DNA of 64,000 nt, taken from positions 20,932,637-20,996,636 of the forward strand of contig OY365819.1 in NCBI GenBank assembly GCA_959347315.1, given 5' to 3'. Every line of letters begins with the position of its first letter. The stretch's first letter is position 1. The notes under the pieces were generated by a model, which was not told the DNA's origin, did no database searches, and saw only the letters and a list, made by a program, of their open reading frames with translations. The translations under genes and the position numbers were made by a program. Below are positions 37,800 to 50,000 of this stretch, one piece after another. This DNA is from Bimastos eiseni. Its lineage: Eukaryota > Annelida > Clitellata > Crassiclitellata > Lumbricidae.

Positions 37800-40318
37800 C
37801 TCGGTTGTTCTTCAGCGTGGGAACGCCGCCTGCCTCTTCGGGACATTGCCAACACTCACTTAGCTCATCATGGGCGATAACTAACTCCAAACGCCATAGC
37901 TACCCTTGTTCACGCCTTCATTACTGCCCGACTGGATTACCGTGGCTCACTCTATGCTGGCCTTCCAGCTGGGCGTTTGTGGTGCCTGGAGCGAATCTTG
38001 CGTTCTGCTGCACGTCTTGTCGGACGCATTCCTAAATTTGGCCATGTATCCGGCTATATGCTGCATGTGCTCCACTGGCTCCCCCTCCAACAAGAAACTC
38101 TCACCGTATCATCTCTTTGGTATGGCGGTCTTTGCTAGGTCTTGCCCCTGCCTATTTTCGTGATCTCTGTCTACTTTGAGTGTACTGGGTCGCCGCTCTC
38201 TCCGCTCTACTGAGCGAGGCTTGCTCATTGTCCCATTTGCCCGTACAACTACTAAACAGAATCGTGCCTTCTCAGTGGTTGGCCCCTCGCTCTGGAACAG
38301 GCTCCCGTTGGCTTTGCGGTTGTCGCCAAGGGTCCACTCCGACTCATTTTATACTCGCTTTAAAACTGTTCTTTTTAACCTGGAGTCGGGAGCGCTCCTG
38401 AAGGGGCGCTATATAAATCTCTGTAATGAATGAATGAATGAATATAATTCAATTTATTTGATTGTAACTATTTAACATTATGAATATCACTGAGTTGAAA
38501 ATTAACTGTAAAAAAATTGTTCGGTCGAATTGGGTCCAGGTCTGTTACCCGACTCGCGGGTCGACCCGACCCATGGACAACTCTGGGCCTACTATAAACG
38601 ACATTTGATGTAGGCCCTCATCTTTCGAAATTAGGAAATTACCTAGACTGAAATTATTTAAAAAATTATAACAATACTACCTATTGGCTATGAGTTGTTA
38701 AAATTAATGGTGTGCTTTGAAATCAACCAACAACTGACCACCGACAACGTTAGTTAACGTTTAGTTACATCAATACCGAAATTGGATACCGCCCTTCTTC
38801 CAACATCTTTTTGCTCAGAAGTGCATACACACGCCTCGACGGCGCAATTGCAGCTGTACTACAGAGCAATGATGCGCGAATGACTTGCTCAAGGTCCCTA
38901 CACAGTGACTGACGCCCCAGACGATACTCGAACCCGCTCGCTCAGCACACACTGAACGTTACGGGCCGACCGCTCTAACATTGTTAGTTAAGCATTCTCT
39001 AAGATTAGTTCAATATTTAGCATATATATTTCCTCCTTCAGATATATCTCACTGCTGCCTTTAAACTAAGATGCAACTTGGGTGGCCCTACTAGTGGGTC
39101 ATTTGACCCTTCAGGGCCTCCTATTTACTTTCATTGATAATTAAGGAACTCTATCTTATTGAACATGCAAATTGGAAGCAACTAAAAGATTTTTGATTGA
39201 TTTCATTGATTGCTTGTTCGCATCGCCAGTGATTTTTATGCTCGTAATGTGGGACATTACTTCACGTTTTAAAGTTTCTTATCACGTTGACAGTAATACA
39301 GTATTGTAAAACAGGCAAGATATGTCCAAACAATTTCTACTCGTGTTAATGCGTGCATATATTTCGATTACTCCATCTCGCTTCTTGAGAATACATTGTG
39401 TAACACCGTTAATGTAATGTCTTCTGCGTTATTCGTTTAGCTCTGGAGACGATTCGTTTGGAAGTTTTGCAACAGTTTCCGATCACCTCAGAAGTCTACA
39501 AAGTTATCGCAATTAAAGATGAAATATTCATGCTTTACAATCGATATGCCAAAGGATATGTTATTAATGTTTACAACCGCAACGATATGGCAAATGTGAC
39601 AGATGTCATCCCTCTGTCAGGAATGCATGTATTTCCGATGGGTTTGGCAGCTTGTAGTGTGTCAAACAGCTTGTACGCAATAGACGTGGATTGGCATGAA
39701 GCATACGGCTGTTTTGCATCAGCAAAGTCAGTTTGGCGTATTACGAGGAATGAAGAACAACAGTTTTACAAATCGCTATGGATTAGTGATCTGAGGCGAC
39801 CATTTCCCAATATATCCGTATCCTTTAATGGAAGAGTAGCAATTCTCACGATACCACAGGAAAACTCGATTCCTGCTGTTGTGAGCATATATGATGCGAA
39901 TGCATCCTTGCAGCATGAAATAGTGTTGTCCCTGAATATGCGTGGTCTCATAATAAACGACAAAGTAATTCAAAAATCCAACGGAAATCTTGTGTTGGTT
40001 TCTTACAACAGCCAACTTGAAACACAATTAACAGAGATTGATATCACTGGAAGAATTATACGTCAATATCCATCGTCACTTGATGGCCGTGGTCTGAACT
40101 TTGTAGATGTTTATGGCAGGATTTTGATCTCTGACCGGCAAAGCAGAATGGAGCTTTTAGATTCGGAATTTAATCTTCTGAATTTTACTGGTCCCCAGAT
40201 GGTTGATAACGAGTTCGATATTTCCTATTATACACATTACAATAGGGAGCGGAATGAGTTAATGGGCCAGCCTCGAATGGGCCAAGTTATTACTGTCTTC
40301 CGTTTCAGAGAAGACTAA
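34499..40318 (+). CDS. F-box / beta-propeller protein, copy 1, four exons
   Basis: Exons 34499-34571, 35030-35091, 36159-36366 and 39441-40318 give 1221 nt, about 406 residues. Intron phases are 1, 0 and 1, and all junctions are GT/AG. The N-terminus is acidic (LSSEDEESNE), then basic. Exon 3 (residues 46-114) starts LQDLPFELLECILVKVV, then after an insertion LQTVCSQWN..L...FF.NELHRSL, an F-box-like pattern that would bind Skp1. Exon 4 encodes about 292 residues of repeated strand patterns (NSLYAIDVDW, GRVAILTIP, GNLVLVSYN, GRILISDRQ) resembling NHL/six-bladed propellers. Inferred role: substrate receptor of an SCF ubiquitin ligase. Intron 3 carries a 2.2-kb hAT-type insertion. The acceptor of exon 2 is a tandem TAG-CAG. 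F-box plus WD40 is common in animals; F-box plus this propeller is unfamiliar to me. Confidence 0.8.
34722..34948 (-). mobile_element. tRNA-derived SINE (copy B), intron 1 of F-box gene 1
   Basis: Minus-strand tRNA-like head with TTAGAGCGTGCGCTTAGTGA and B box GGGTTCGACCC. The body ends GGGCGATATGAAATTTCAGA then AATAAATAAA. At the equivalent place the paralogue has copy D, so this insertion predates the gene duplication. Confidence 0.8.
37643..37885 (+). mobile_element. Two nested R2/R4-like LINE 3' ends joined by (AAT)n
   Basis: 37643-37746 matches the end of the copy at 43.1-44.27 kb (CATCTTTTTCAACGTCTATC onwards to GGGACGAACACCTATAA). 37747-37798 is (AAT)n. 37799-37880 matches the end of the copies at 42.0 and 45.3 kb (GTTGTTCTTCAGCGTGGGAA to ATGGGCGATAAC). 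Two subfamilies are thus stacked in one TAA tract. Confidence 0.75.
37886..38447 (+). mobile_element. L2/CR1-like LINE 3' fragment with (TGAA)n tail
   Basis: Frames broken by shifts contain FITARLDYRGSLYAGL-like sequence and a HVLHWLPLQQE-like block. Then 38176-38433 gives NRAFSVVGPSLWNRLPLALR and FYTRFKTVLF, the standard C-terminal block. The tail is GGGGCGCTATATAAATCTCT then GTAATGAATGAATGAATG. Confidence 0.8.
38772..38985 (-). mobile_element. tRNA-derived SINE (copy C), intron 3 of F-box gene 1
   Basis: Minus-strand head TTAGAGCGGTCGGCCCGTAA and B-box GGGTTCGAGTA, with the full body to CCAATTTCGG. No equivalent copy in intron 3 of the paralogue, so it is probably a later insertion. Confidence 0.75.
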
Positions 40319-41188
40319 GACACTCGAAAGGATGTTGACGATGGGATCAATTTGTATTAGGCCTAAATTGAATCGAAATCTCATGGAATCATAATGACTA
40401 TTATATCATTAATATTCTATACTATTATATAATTAGTATATTAACTATTGTCTGTATTCCCACTTATTAAAAATTGTGTTCAAGGAACTGAACAATTCGT
40501 TTACATAATGCACGATACTTTAAACAATTTCGTTTACTTTGCTTAAGCAGTTTTCTTTAAAAAATAATCACGCTGTCAGTTCTGGACAAGGGTGGTAATA
40601 ATCCGCCGCAGTCTTATTGAACCTGGCTTTCAGTGAAAAACTGAACCAAAAGCAAAAATTAGTTGAGTTGTTAATAACATTCTGGAATTGCTGCTAATAT
40701 CCACATCTGGCAAGTCAAAGGTAGGCCTACTGGGAATGCAAAGGCGTTGTATCGCTGACTGACTATTATCAGTGCCTTATTTCTGACGGAACGGGTCGGA
40801 GACTCGGAACGTTCCATCCCTTTTTTTCCATCACTAGTAAATAAAATTGCAGTTGTGAAAAAACGCAAGACTTTGATATTAACCTCTACAATTTCAATTT
40901 GTTACATTCTAAAATTTATAAATAAGTGCATACATCTTGAGAATTGTGTCCTCGAAAATTTGTTTTATATGGTATCTAAATTTAGCATAACTTCTTTGTA
41001 CAATTCAGATGCCTTCCGGTACATTTTTCGCTGGAAAAAACACTGATTGTTATCATTGAGGGCCGTTGGAATAGCTGGCTAGTTTCTTTCGGTTGTATTC
41101 CAGATAGACATGTATGCAAGACCAGTGCTAGTGCTTGGGTGAAGGGTCTAACAGTCCAAAAGGAACAATATAACATGCTTCAAGGATG
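40319..41188. other. 3' flank of F-box gene copy 1
   Basis: Contains a single diverged copy (about 40430-40650) of the ~170-bp block that is triplicated after the paralogue. ATTAAA at about 40466 is a weak poly(A) candidate. No other gene is recognised. Confidence 0.45.
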
Positions 41189-41196
41189 GAACGCAC

Positions 41197-41493
41197 CAGA
41201 GGTGTAAAAAGGTTTTGAAAAGTGGGGGACATAATTTTAAAAAATTGCGCGAAGCGCCAAATATTTTTTTGGTCCTCCCACTTTTTGAATTTTGCCCCCC
41301 AGAAATTTGAAAAATGGGGGGCACAAATTATTTTAACAAAAGTAATCTTGAAAATCCACTGGATAAACATAAAAAGAACCGGTTTGGCGGGGCACATGGG
41401 GGACACTGAGCATTAAAACTAGGGCGGCTTTGCCCCCTCTGTTTCGAAACTGGGGGGCCGGTGCCCTCTGCCCCCCCGCTTGTTACACCTCTG
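41197..41493. mobile_element. hAT-type MITE (297 bp) with perfect 8-bp target duplication
   Basis: Ends CAGAGGTGTAA and TTACACCTCTG are inverted and flanked by GAACGCAC at 41189-41196 and 41494-41501. Non-coding and G/C-run rich near the right end. The same family recurs at 62255-62545. A related piece is inside the element at 56940-57801. Confidence 0.9.
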
Positions 41494-41943
41494 GAACGCA
41501 CTGCTTTGGATTGTTATCTTCAGTATTATTGATACAGCTACGTGTATTGCTTACTCCTCCGTTCCATTATCGTACGTGTATGATGTTAATTAAAAGGACC
41601 TCCTCGACATAAAGCGGTTGAAATCGTCGTCATCATTCAGCAATGAAGTAGAATGCACCAAGAAACAGGTGAAAACTATTCATCTGCGCTCTACTTTGTT
41701 TTCGTTAGGAATTTTGTCACTTAATTTAATAGCACATCGTTGGACAAAAAAACCAAGCGTATGATATTTATGCAATGGAAAGAACCACCTCACATTACAC
41801 AAATCTCCAAAACACGATTTTATATCTTATTCCTCTCATTATCTGTCATTGTTCTGTCGGTCAAAGAGAGGCGAAATGATATCCTTATTGCTATTTATAA
41901 TAATAATAATAATATAATAATAATAATTTTTTTATATTATTAA

Positions 41944-43111
<1,168 letters not shown>

Positions 43112-43113
<2 letters not shown>

Positions 43114-44270
43114 TGGACCTCCAGTCACATGCAGCCCTCATAATGCTGAGATCCTGTTTCGGGGCGGGCAAAGATGACTTACCTGCTGCGGACTTCTCCG
43201 TGCTGGAACCACCCGTTACTGGAAACAATAGACCATCAGACTAAAACAGGACTGGAGAAGATCCTAAACACGGAGCTCAATGACATTCAGTGGTTACAGG
43301 CTTCGCTCCCGATTAGAGATGGAACACTCGGGACCAGGCGGGTATCGATGCTGGCAACTTCAGCCTATTTGGCGTCAGCTGCGTCGACCGTCTCGCTCGT
43401 GGGCGCCATCCTAGCTGTGGAAGAGTGGAACGATGTGTACCAGGAGAAACTGTTCAACGTTTGTAAGGATTCCCTTCCAGTGACGATGATACCGGCTCCG
43501 ATCCAACAGAAGACCTGGGTCAGACCTTTGATAAACGAAGATAAAGCGAAAGTCTGGTCCGGATGCGACAACCCACTTAGTCAAGCCAGAATGCGAGCAT
43601 TATCTGCCCCGCACGCCGGAGCCTGGCTTTGGACTATCCCTTTGGCTTCCTGCGAGTTGGGATTAAACAATGAGGCAGTCAGGGTATCAATGCGGGGAGG
43701 GCGTCGATCCAGGTGGACATCATGGTCTGATCCGCAGAAGATCAATGGGAAGAACAGCACGACACTCTGCCATAAATGAAATAATCAGGAGAACTCTCTT
43801 GAATGCGGACATTCCGAGCTCAAGAGAACCATCGGGACTGTTCCGCACCGATGGCAAGAGACCAGATGGCGCCACATTAATCCATGGGCGATAGGCAGAC
43901 ACCTAGCATGAGACGCAACAGCCATGAACATGTGCCATGAACATGAACATGTACATGTGCATCCTCTTATGTACATCTGACAACATCAACAGCCGGTGGA
44001 GCAGCAGAACATGCTGCAGAACGAAAGTGCACAAAGTATCATCATCCCTCCCCACCACGCATGATTGTGTGCCAGTGGCCATCGAATCACTGGACCCCAT
44101 AAACCGTACCGGAATGGAGTTTCTACAAGAGCTGGGCCGCCGTGTGACACAGGCAATGGGAGACCCTCGCGAAACAACTCATCTTTTTCAACGTCTATCT
44201 ATTTGTACACAACGTTTTACTGCAGTGGCATTCAGGGGCTCTTTTGTTCAGCCCGATAGGGACAAAAACC
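43112..44270 (+). mobile_element. R2/R4-like LINE 3' copy B (second subfamily, decayed)
   Basis: Starts mid-protein (SCFGAGKDDLPAADFSVLEP). The frame then covers a LNTELNDIQWLQASLPIRDG block, shifts near 43680, and continues as KRPDGATLI and PVAIESLDPINR..MEFLQEL and DPRETTHLFQRLS. The 3' UTR (from about 44177) differs from subfamily A and ends AAACCTATAATAATAAT. Confidence 0.75.
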
Positions 44271-45074
44271 TATAATAATAATAATAATAATCTGATCCTT
44301 AGACATTCGATCGGCTCGCCTAAACTCATGCATTTATTGAGATGCACCCCTTGCCACGACCATCTGCGTCTATGGGCTTACGACGATCTACTGCGAGGAG
44401 GGATCGAGCGAATCTTCAACATTTCGATGACCGATGACCAATGGAGTCAGGCCACTCTCCCGATCAGGATGGGAGGACTGGTATTTAGGAGGGCGTCCTC
44501 GCTGGCACTTCCCGCCTTTTTGGCTTCAGCCGCGGGCACTCTCCAGATCCAGTCCCTCATCTTAGAATCAGCAGCGGTGAAATCGGACTCAGCATGCGAC
44601 TCGGCGATGTCTACCTGGCTTCAACTTACCGAAGCTTCTGCCCCAACGACGCCAGGCCATAAACAAGCCCACTTTGACAGACCGCTGTTAAACGCGGTTC
44701 TGTCTGCACTAGAAGAAAAGCTACAGGATCCCTACGACCAGGCGAGACTAAAGGCCTTGCAGTCACCACACGCCTCGGACTGGCTATACGCTCTCCCGCT
44801 CGTTTCTCGCGATCTCAGACTGGAGGACGATACCGTGAGGGTGGCGGTCGGCCTACGTTTAGGGGTGGCCATCTGTGAGCCGCACACCTGCGCATGCGGC
44901 GCCTTCGTCTCAGCCAGAGGCGCACATGGCCTGTCCTGTTCATTGGGTTTTGGCCGTCAAGCAAGACACTGTAATATCAACGACCTAATCCATCGCAGCC
45001 TCAACAGAACGCAGTCTGCCTCTTCGGGACATTGCCAACACTCCATTAGCTCATCATGGGCGATAACAGCATAA
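44268..45074 (+). mobile_element. R2/R4-like LINE chimera (copy C body, subfamily A 3' end)
   Basis: The frame 44244-45074 is open through IGSPKLMHLLRCTPCHDHL, MTDDQWSQATLPIRMGGL and a Cys/His cluster CEPHTCACG...GAHGLSC, but stops being homologous at HRSLNRT. It then joins the subfamily A 3' end at the shared GAACGCAGTCTGCC (about 45013). The nuclease-like domain is therefore missing. Flanked by (AAT)n at 44268-44292 and after 45075. Confidence 0.75.
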
Positions 45075-45082
45075 TGTGAAAC

Positions 45083-45115
<33 letters not shown>

Positions 45116-45180
45116 TCATTATAATAATAATGAATAGTAATATAATATTCTAAGATAATAATAGTGAAATAATGATGATG

Positions 45181-45252
<72 letters not shown>

Positions 45253-45275
45253 GTAATAATAATAATAATAATAAT
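45075..45275. repeat. (AAT)n between LINE copies
   Basis: TAA repeats interrupted by a short AT-rich segment (45118-45175). The open frames of Tyr, Leu, Ile or Asn runs are artefacts. Confidence 0.95.
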
Positions 45276-46349
45276 ATGCTGTCAACCATTTTAAATGTGG
45301 ACCTTGACGATGACCGCTGGCTCCAGACTTCTTTGCCGGTGAGAGATGGTGGTCTGGGAGTTCGTTGTGCATCTACGCTGGCACTTTCTGCCTTTCTGGC
45401 TTCTGCTGCTAGTACAAGCGAACTCCAGGCATGCATCCTACCAACAGAGTCTGCTGAGGAACCATATGAACTTGCGAGTTCAGCACTCAACGCTTGGAAG
45501 ACCCTGACAGATGCAGAACCACCAACAGGATCAGCAAGTCATCGCCAAAAAGAATGGGACCTGCGATTCACAGACAAGGCATGGAAAGGTCTGCTGGATT
45601 CCAATAACAATCCATGCGACCGTGCTCGCCTGCTGGCCTCACGAGCACCTCATTCTTTAGACTGGATGCTAGCGCCCTCTGTGACTGCCCTAGGCCTGCG
45701 CCTCTCAAACGAGGATGTACGACTGGCAGCCGGGTTGAGGCTAGGAACGACGCTCTGCGAGCCACATTTGTGTCACCAATGTCAAGAGAGCGTCGACGCA
45801 AAAGGGCTCCATGGACTAATTTGTAGAAGAGGCAGCGGAAAACATCAACGACATAGCATGTTGAACGATGTCATCTGGAGAGCTCTTGGCAGGGCGAAGA
45901 TTCCAGCGCAAAAGGAACCTCTCTGCTTGGTAAGAGAAGATGGAAAGCGACCGGACGGCGTCACGCTCATTCCTTGGACACGTGGTCGATGTCTGGCATG
46001 GGATGTGACAGTGCCCGACACCTACGCCAAGTCACATCTTGTCGACACATCTATCAGAGCTGGCGAAGCAGCCGAACGCGCAGCTAAGACGAAGAGGGCC
46101 AAGTATTCCACCATAACCAACACTCACGACTTCGCAGCTCTCTCCTTGGAATCCGGCGGCGCTTGGAGCAGTGAAGGACTGCAGTTCATCTCAGAGTTGG
46201 GTAGTCGAACGAGTGCTGCAACCCACGATCCAATGGAGACGTCATTTCTGTTCCAACGTATCTCAGTTGTTCTTCAGCGTGGGAACGCAGTCTGCCTCTT
46301 CGGGACATTGCCAACACTCCATTAGTTCATCATGGGCGATAACAGCATA

Positions 46350-46352
<3 letters not shown>
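45276..46352 (+). mobile_element. R2/R4-like LINE 3' copy A2 with open C-terminal frame
   Basis: 349 codons are open. After LNVDLDDDRWLQTSLPVRDG and a helical region come a C-x4-C-x2-C...H-x3-C cluster (about residues 166-188) and a restriction-endonuclease-like block: KRPDG, then WDVTVPD about 14 residues later, then KTKRAKY. In R2/R4 elements this PD...D...KxxKY order forms the target-cutting nuclease. The RT domain is missing, as in 5' truncation. The 3' end is ATGGGCGATAACAGCATAAT then (AAT)n. Flanks are TAA repeats on both sides. Confidence 0.8.
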
Positions 46353-46391
<39 letters not shown>

Positions 46392-46496
46392 TAATAATAA
46401 TAACAAAGATAATAATGATAATAATAATAACAATATTTGCCTCCGGATCTCCCCCCATTTGGACACCTCTGACAACAGCACAATAACAACCATAAA

Positions 46497-46555
<59 letters not shown>

Positions 46556-46556
46556 T
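46351..46556. repeat. (AAT)n blocks around a unique spacer
   Basis: Two TAA tracts (about 46351-46435 and 46497-46556) surround a 60-bp unique segment beginning TTTGCCTCCGGATCTCCCCC. The right end of the LINE cluster. Confidence 0.9.
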
Positions 46557-46820
46557 AATGTTTATAAAAATAACGACTATAATAGACCTGATATGAAGGC
46601 CTGTGATCGTAGCCACTTATATCAGTAATTTTGCAAAATAGGCTTACTAATTAATATTAATAAAGAAATAATATGTAATAACTAGTAAAATGCTAATGAC
46701 ACTGACAACACGCGTAAGCTTGATATTTATGTTTGCGCTATAATAATAACTTGAATGACAAATGACACTAAGTAGATGAAACCCGGCGTCCTAATTGTGA
46801 CGTGACCGTATAGACTTTAA

Positions 46821-46828
46821 TGACGTCA
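46821..46828. promoter_or_regulatory. CRE-like palindrome upstream of F-box gene copy 2
   Basis: TGACGTCA, 242 bases before ATG 47063, corresponding to the site before copy 1. Between it and the ATG a (GT)n(GA)n tract (about 46929-47027) has expanded in this copy only. Confidence 0.4.
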
Positions 46829-47062
46829 TCATATTAATGTATTTCTACGGGTGCATTTAGTAATTGACTTTATTTTGCCGGAAATTGGATCGATATTCCC
46901 TTTAATATAAAATTGCTGTTTATTGCGGTGTGTGTGTGTGTGAAAGAGAGAGAGAGAGAGAGACAGACAGAGAGAGACTGTCTGTCTGTCTCTCGACAGA
47001 CAGACAGACAGAGAGAGAGCGAACGTTTATTCTTCTGCTGATTCTGTTGCTTCCCTTAAGCT

Positions 47063-50000
47063 ATGTCGCAGAAACGACCGTTATCTGAATTATCAAGCGA
47101 GGACGAGGAATCCAATGAAACCTCTCCATCTGACTGTAAGTAAATTCAAGAAAGTTCTTTACACTCAGGCATTAGGCCTATAAATGAATTATTCACTCTG
47201 CTTACGATAATCACTTGGCAATACTTGTTAGAACTACTTAGACCAGCATTTGCTGTCTTTATTCATGAATATTCTACGACCAGTTCTTTATTATATTTAT
47301 TTTTTTATTCTGAAATTTGATATAGCCCTTCTTCCAAGTGCATACGCCTCGACGGCGCAATTGCAGTTGTACTGCAGAGCAATTGTGCACGAAAGACTTC
47401 CTGAAAGTCTCTTCAAAGTGACGCCTCGGACGAGGGTCAAACCCGCTAACTCAGCGCACACTGAGCGCTACGGGCCGACCGCTCTAACCAATCGGCCACC
47501 ATGCCACTTTACATTGCCTTAAATTGTTAAATTGAATAATAATTGAAGCATAGTAATTTGTGTAATATCATTGTCTGTCTTCTTTAGCAGCGTTTCAGTA
47601 TCGACACGACGCTAAACGCTCCAAACTTACCTCATTTAGTAACACAACGGTAAGATACATTGTATTGATAATTATTCAGATCAAAATTCTTTTGATCAAG
47701 GCATTTCTTATGTGAATATTGTGGTTTATAAACATTCATTTTCCATGCATCTTTCTCATTAATATAGATTCGCATTAATTTATTAGTGAATAGTCCTACG
47801 TAATATCCCAAGACAAATCGAATTTATATTCTGCAGACGTACTTTTTGCGACAGTTTTAGTTAAGCGATATCTAGTCTTTCCTTGGCATTTCCTCAGAAT
47901 AACTGGCATTCAGCGGGCTAAGCGAAGTCCGTTTTACTTATTTGTCAATGCAATCTTTGGAAGAATTCCAATAAACATTGATGCAAAAGTAAATAGTTTG
48001 AAAAATACCTGAACAGTAATACAATATACATCGATAAAACGATATTTCTAGGTTGCTTACATATCAGGGATGTGGTCCCGATACCGCAGTCTTGGTCTAA
48101 AGACCGGTAAACTGCGGTCTTGGTATTGGTCACGGGCCATCGGTCTTGTCTCGGTCTTGGTGTCGAATGCGTCGGTCTTGGTCTTGATCTAAAAGGAACG
48201 GTCTTGTGATTGGTTTCCGTCTTAAATTAACGCTCTTGGTCATTTGCCGCATCAGAGCAATTTTTTCGATATTTGTCAGGTTATTTGTCGATTATTATAG
48301 ACACCGGATGTTTAGGATCTACACGATTGTTATTGATTTATGGCGTTCTGACCAAATTAATAAATCTTTATTTACATGTTAATATGGGCAGAAGGAATGC
48401 ATTTGCAACGGAGCCACTTCAGCAATAAAATTAATGTTTTAAGCGTGTTATTCCGTATTAACGGAATAGCGTCTTAATGAATTGAATTGGTCTTGGTCTC
48501 CGACCATCGGTCTCGGTCTTGGTCTCGGACCACTCGGTCTTGGTCTTGAGTTTTTGGTCTCGTGCCCAACACTGTTACCTATGCCAGGCCAGACAGTTTG
48601 CAAAGAAGAGTGCGAAGGCCATTGCAGGCTTTAGCCTATCATCTTGTAAGATCTCTTTTGGAAATTCATGGATGCGCCACTTAATACAAAACAATACAAT
48701 ACAGCTGTAATTTGAAACCGCCGTTCTTCCAAAATTCTTGGCTCGGAAGTGCACACGCCTCAGCGACGCAACTGCAGTTGTAACGCAGGGCAATTGTGCG
48801 CGAAGGAATTGCTCAAGGTCCATAGGCCCACATAGTGACTCCTCGGACGAGGGTTGAACCACACTCTCAGCCATACGGACCGACCGCTCTGACCAATCGG
48901 CGACCATGCCACACTATAGCAGCATGAGCTGTGATATAAATAGATTGTCATCTGATGCTGCGTCCATTTGAGCCTCAGAGATTTTATTAATTATTATAAC
49001 CCGCAAACGGAGATTACATTTCTCACCCAGGGATACTGGATCTCCACATATTCGCCACTTAGCCTAAGACAGGCTAAGTGGCGAATCTGTTACATATATA
49101 ACCGCTATTTGTCATTCATATAAACACGTGCGAAACAAGGTGGGAATGGTTGAGTTTTGAAAGAAATCATGTATTTAGGTTGCGTGTCTCATGGAGTATT
49201 GGTGGCGGATCTCAAAACCGAGGTTCCAGATCTCAGATTCGGCGAGGCATCAGTGAATTTAACCAGTGCCTGCAAATGCCAGTTGATGTTGAAAGAGTCG
49301 TCAATTTATGTAGCTGGTGGTGTTTACAAATCGTCTTAAAGAGTCCCTCGACTTTGTTGGTCTTATGCTGATGAGTATTAAAGAAATGCCTAAACATTAT
49401 GTGATATATTATAATTGTAGTTGCAAGACCTACCGTTCGAGCTACTGGAGTGTATTCTCGTAAAAGTCGTAGTTATGGAAGTGAAGAGTATGAAGCTGGC
49501 CAAAAGTGTGTGGAAAGAAAAGGCTAATCTTGTGATAAGTCGACTTCAAACTGTCTGTTCGCAATGGAGCAGTGTTCTTACTTCCAACTTCTTTCGGAAT
49601 GAACTTCACAGAAGTCTGGACGACACTGGTTAGTTCTTTAAACAGGAAATTAGCCTTAATCAATGTAGGCTAAATTATAAACAACATTGGACTTCCGCTC
49701 AGTTTCGCTATTTATATCTTGGCGTAATTGAGGCCGATATCTAAGTACACATTCTTCCTGCTACCTATTAAAAAAATTTGACTAAATATTTAAACCCCAA
49801 CATATGGATTGAAAATCCTGCACGGTAGCTACAGGACTTCGCAAATCTTTAGGCCTATACGAACAATAATGCATAATAAATGCATCATTAGCGGCACCAC
49901 CCCTTCATTATATCATTACCACCACCATCAACATCGTTATCATTTCCCCGCAAAAACGTTGTCACCAATGATATCCGTCACTGTGTATTCGTTTAATGTT

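Larger units (their letters stand above)
36425..38585. mobile_element. 2.2-kb hAT-type element in intron 3, with nested insertions
   Basis: Perfect 19-bp terminal inverted repeats CAGAGTTGTCCATGGGTCG, flanked by GGCCTACT at 36417-36424 and 38586-38593 (perfect 8-bp duplication). No transposase frame is seen. Inside are tandem GACGACTGAAGACTCT repeats (about 37211-37400), GC-rich CCCAGCCCGAGGTCGG repeats (about 37440-37622), two short LINE 3' ends separated by (AAT)n, and an L2-like LINE fragment. The paralogue lacks the element at the matching place (about 49664-49690). Confidence 0.85.
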
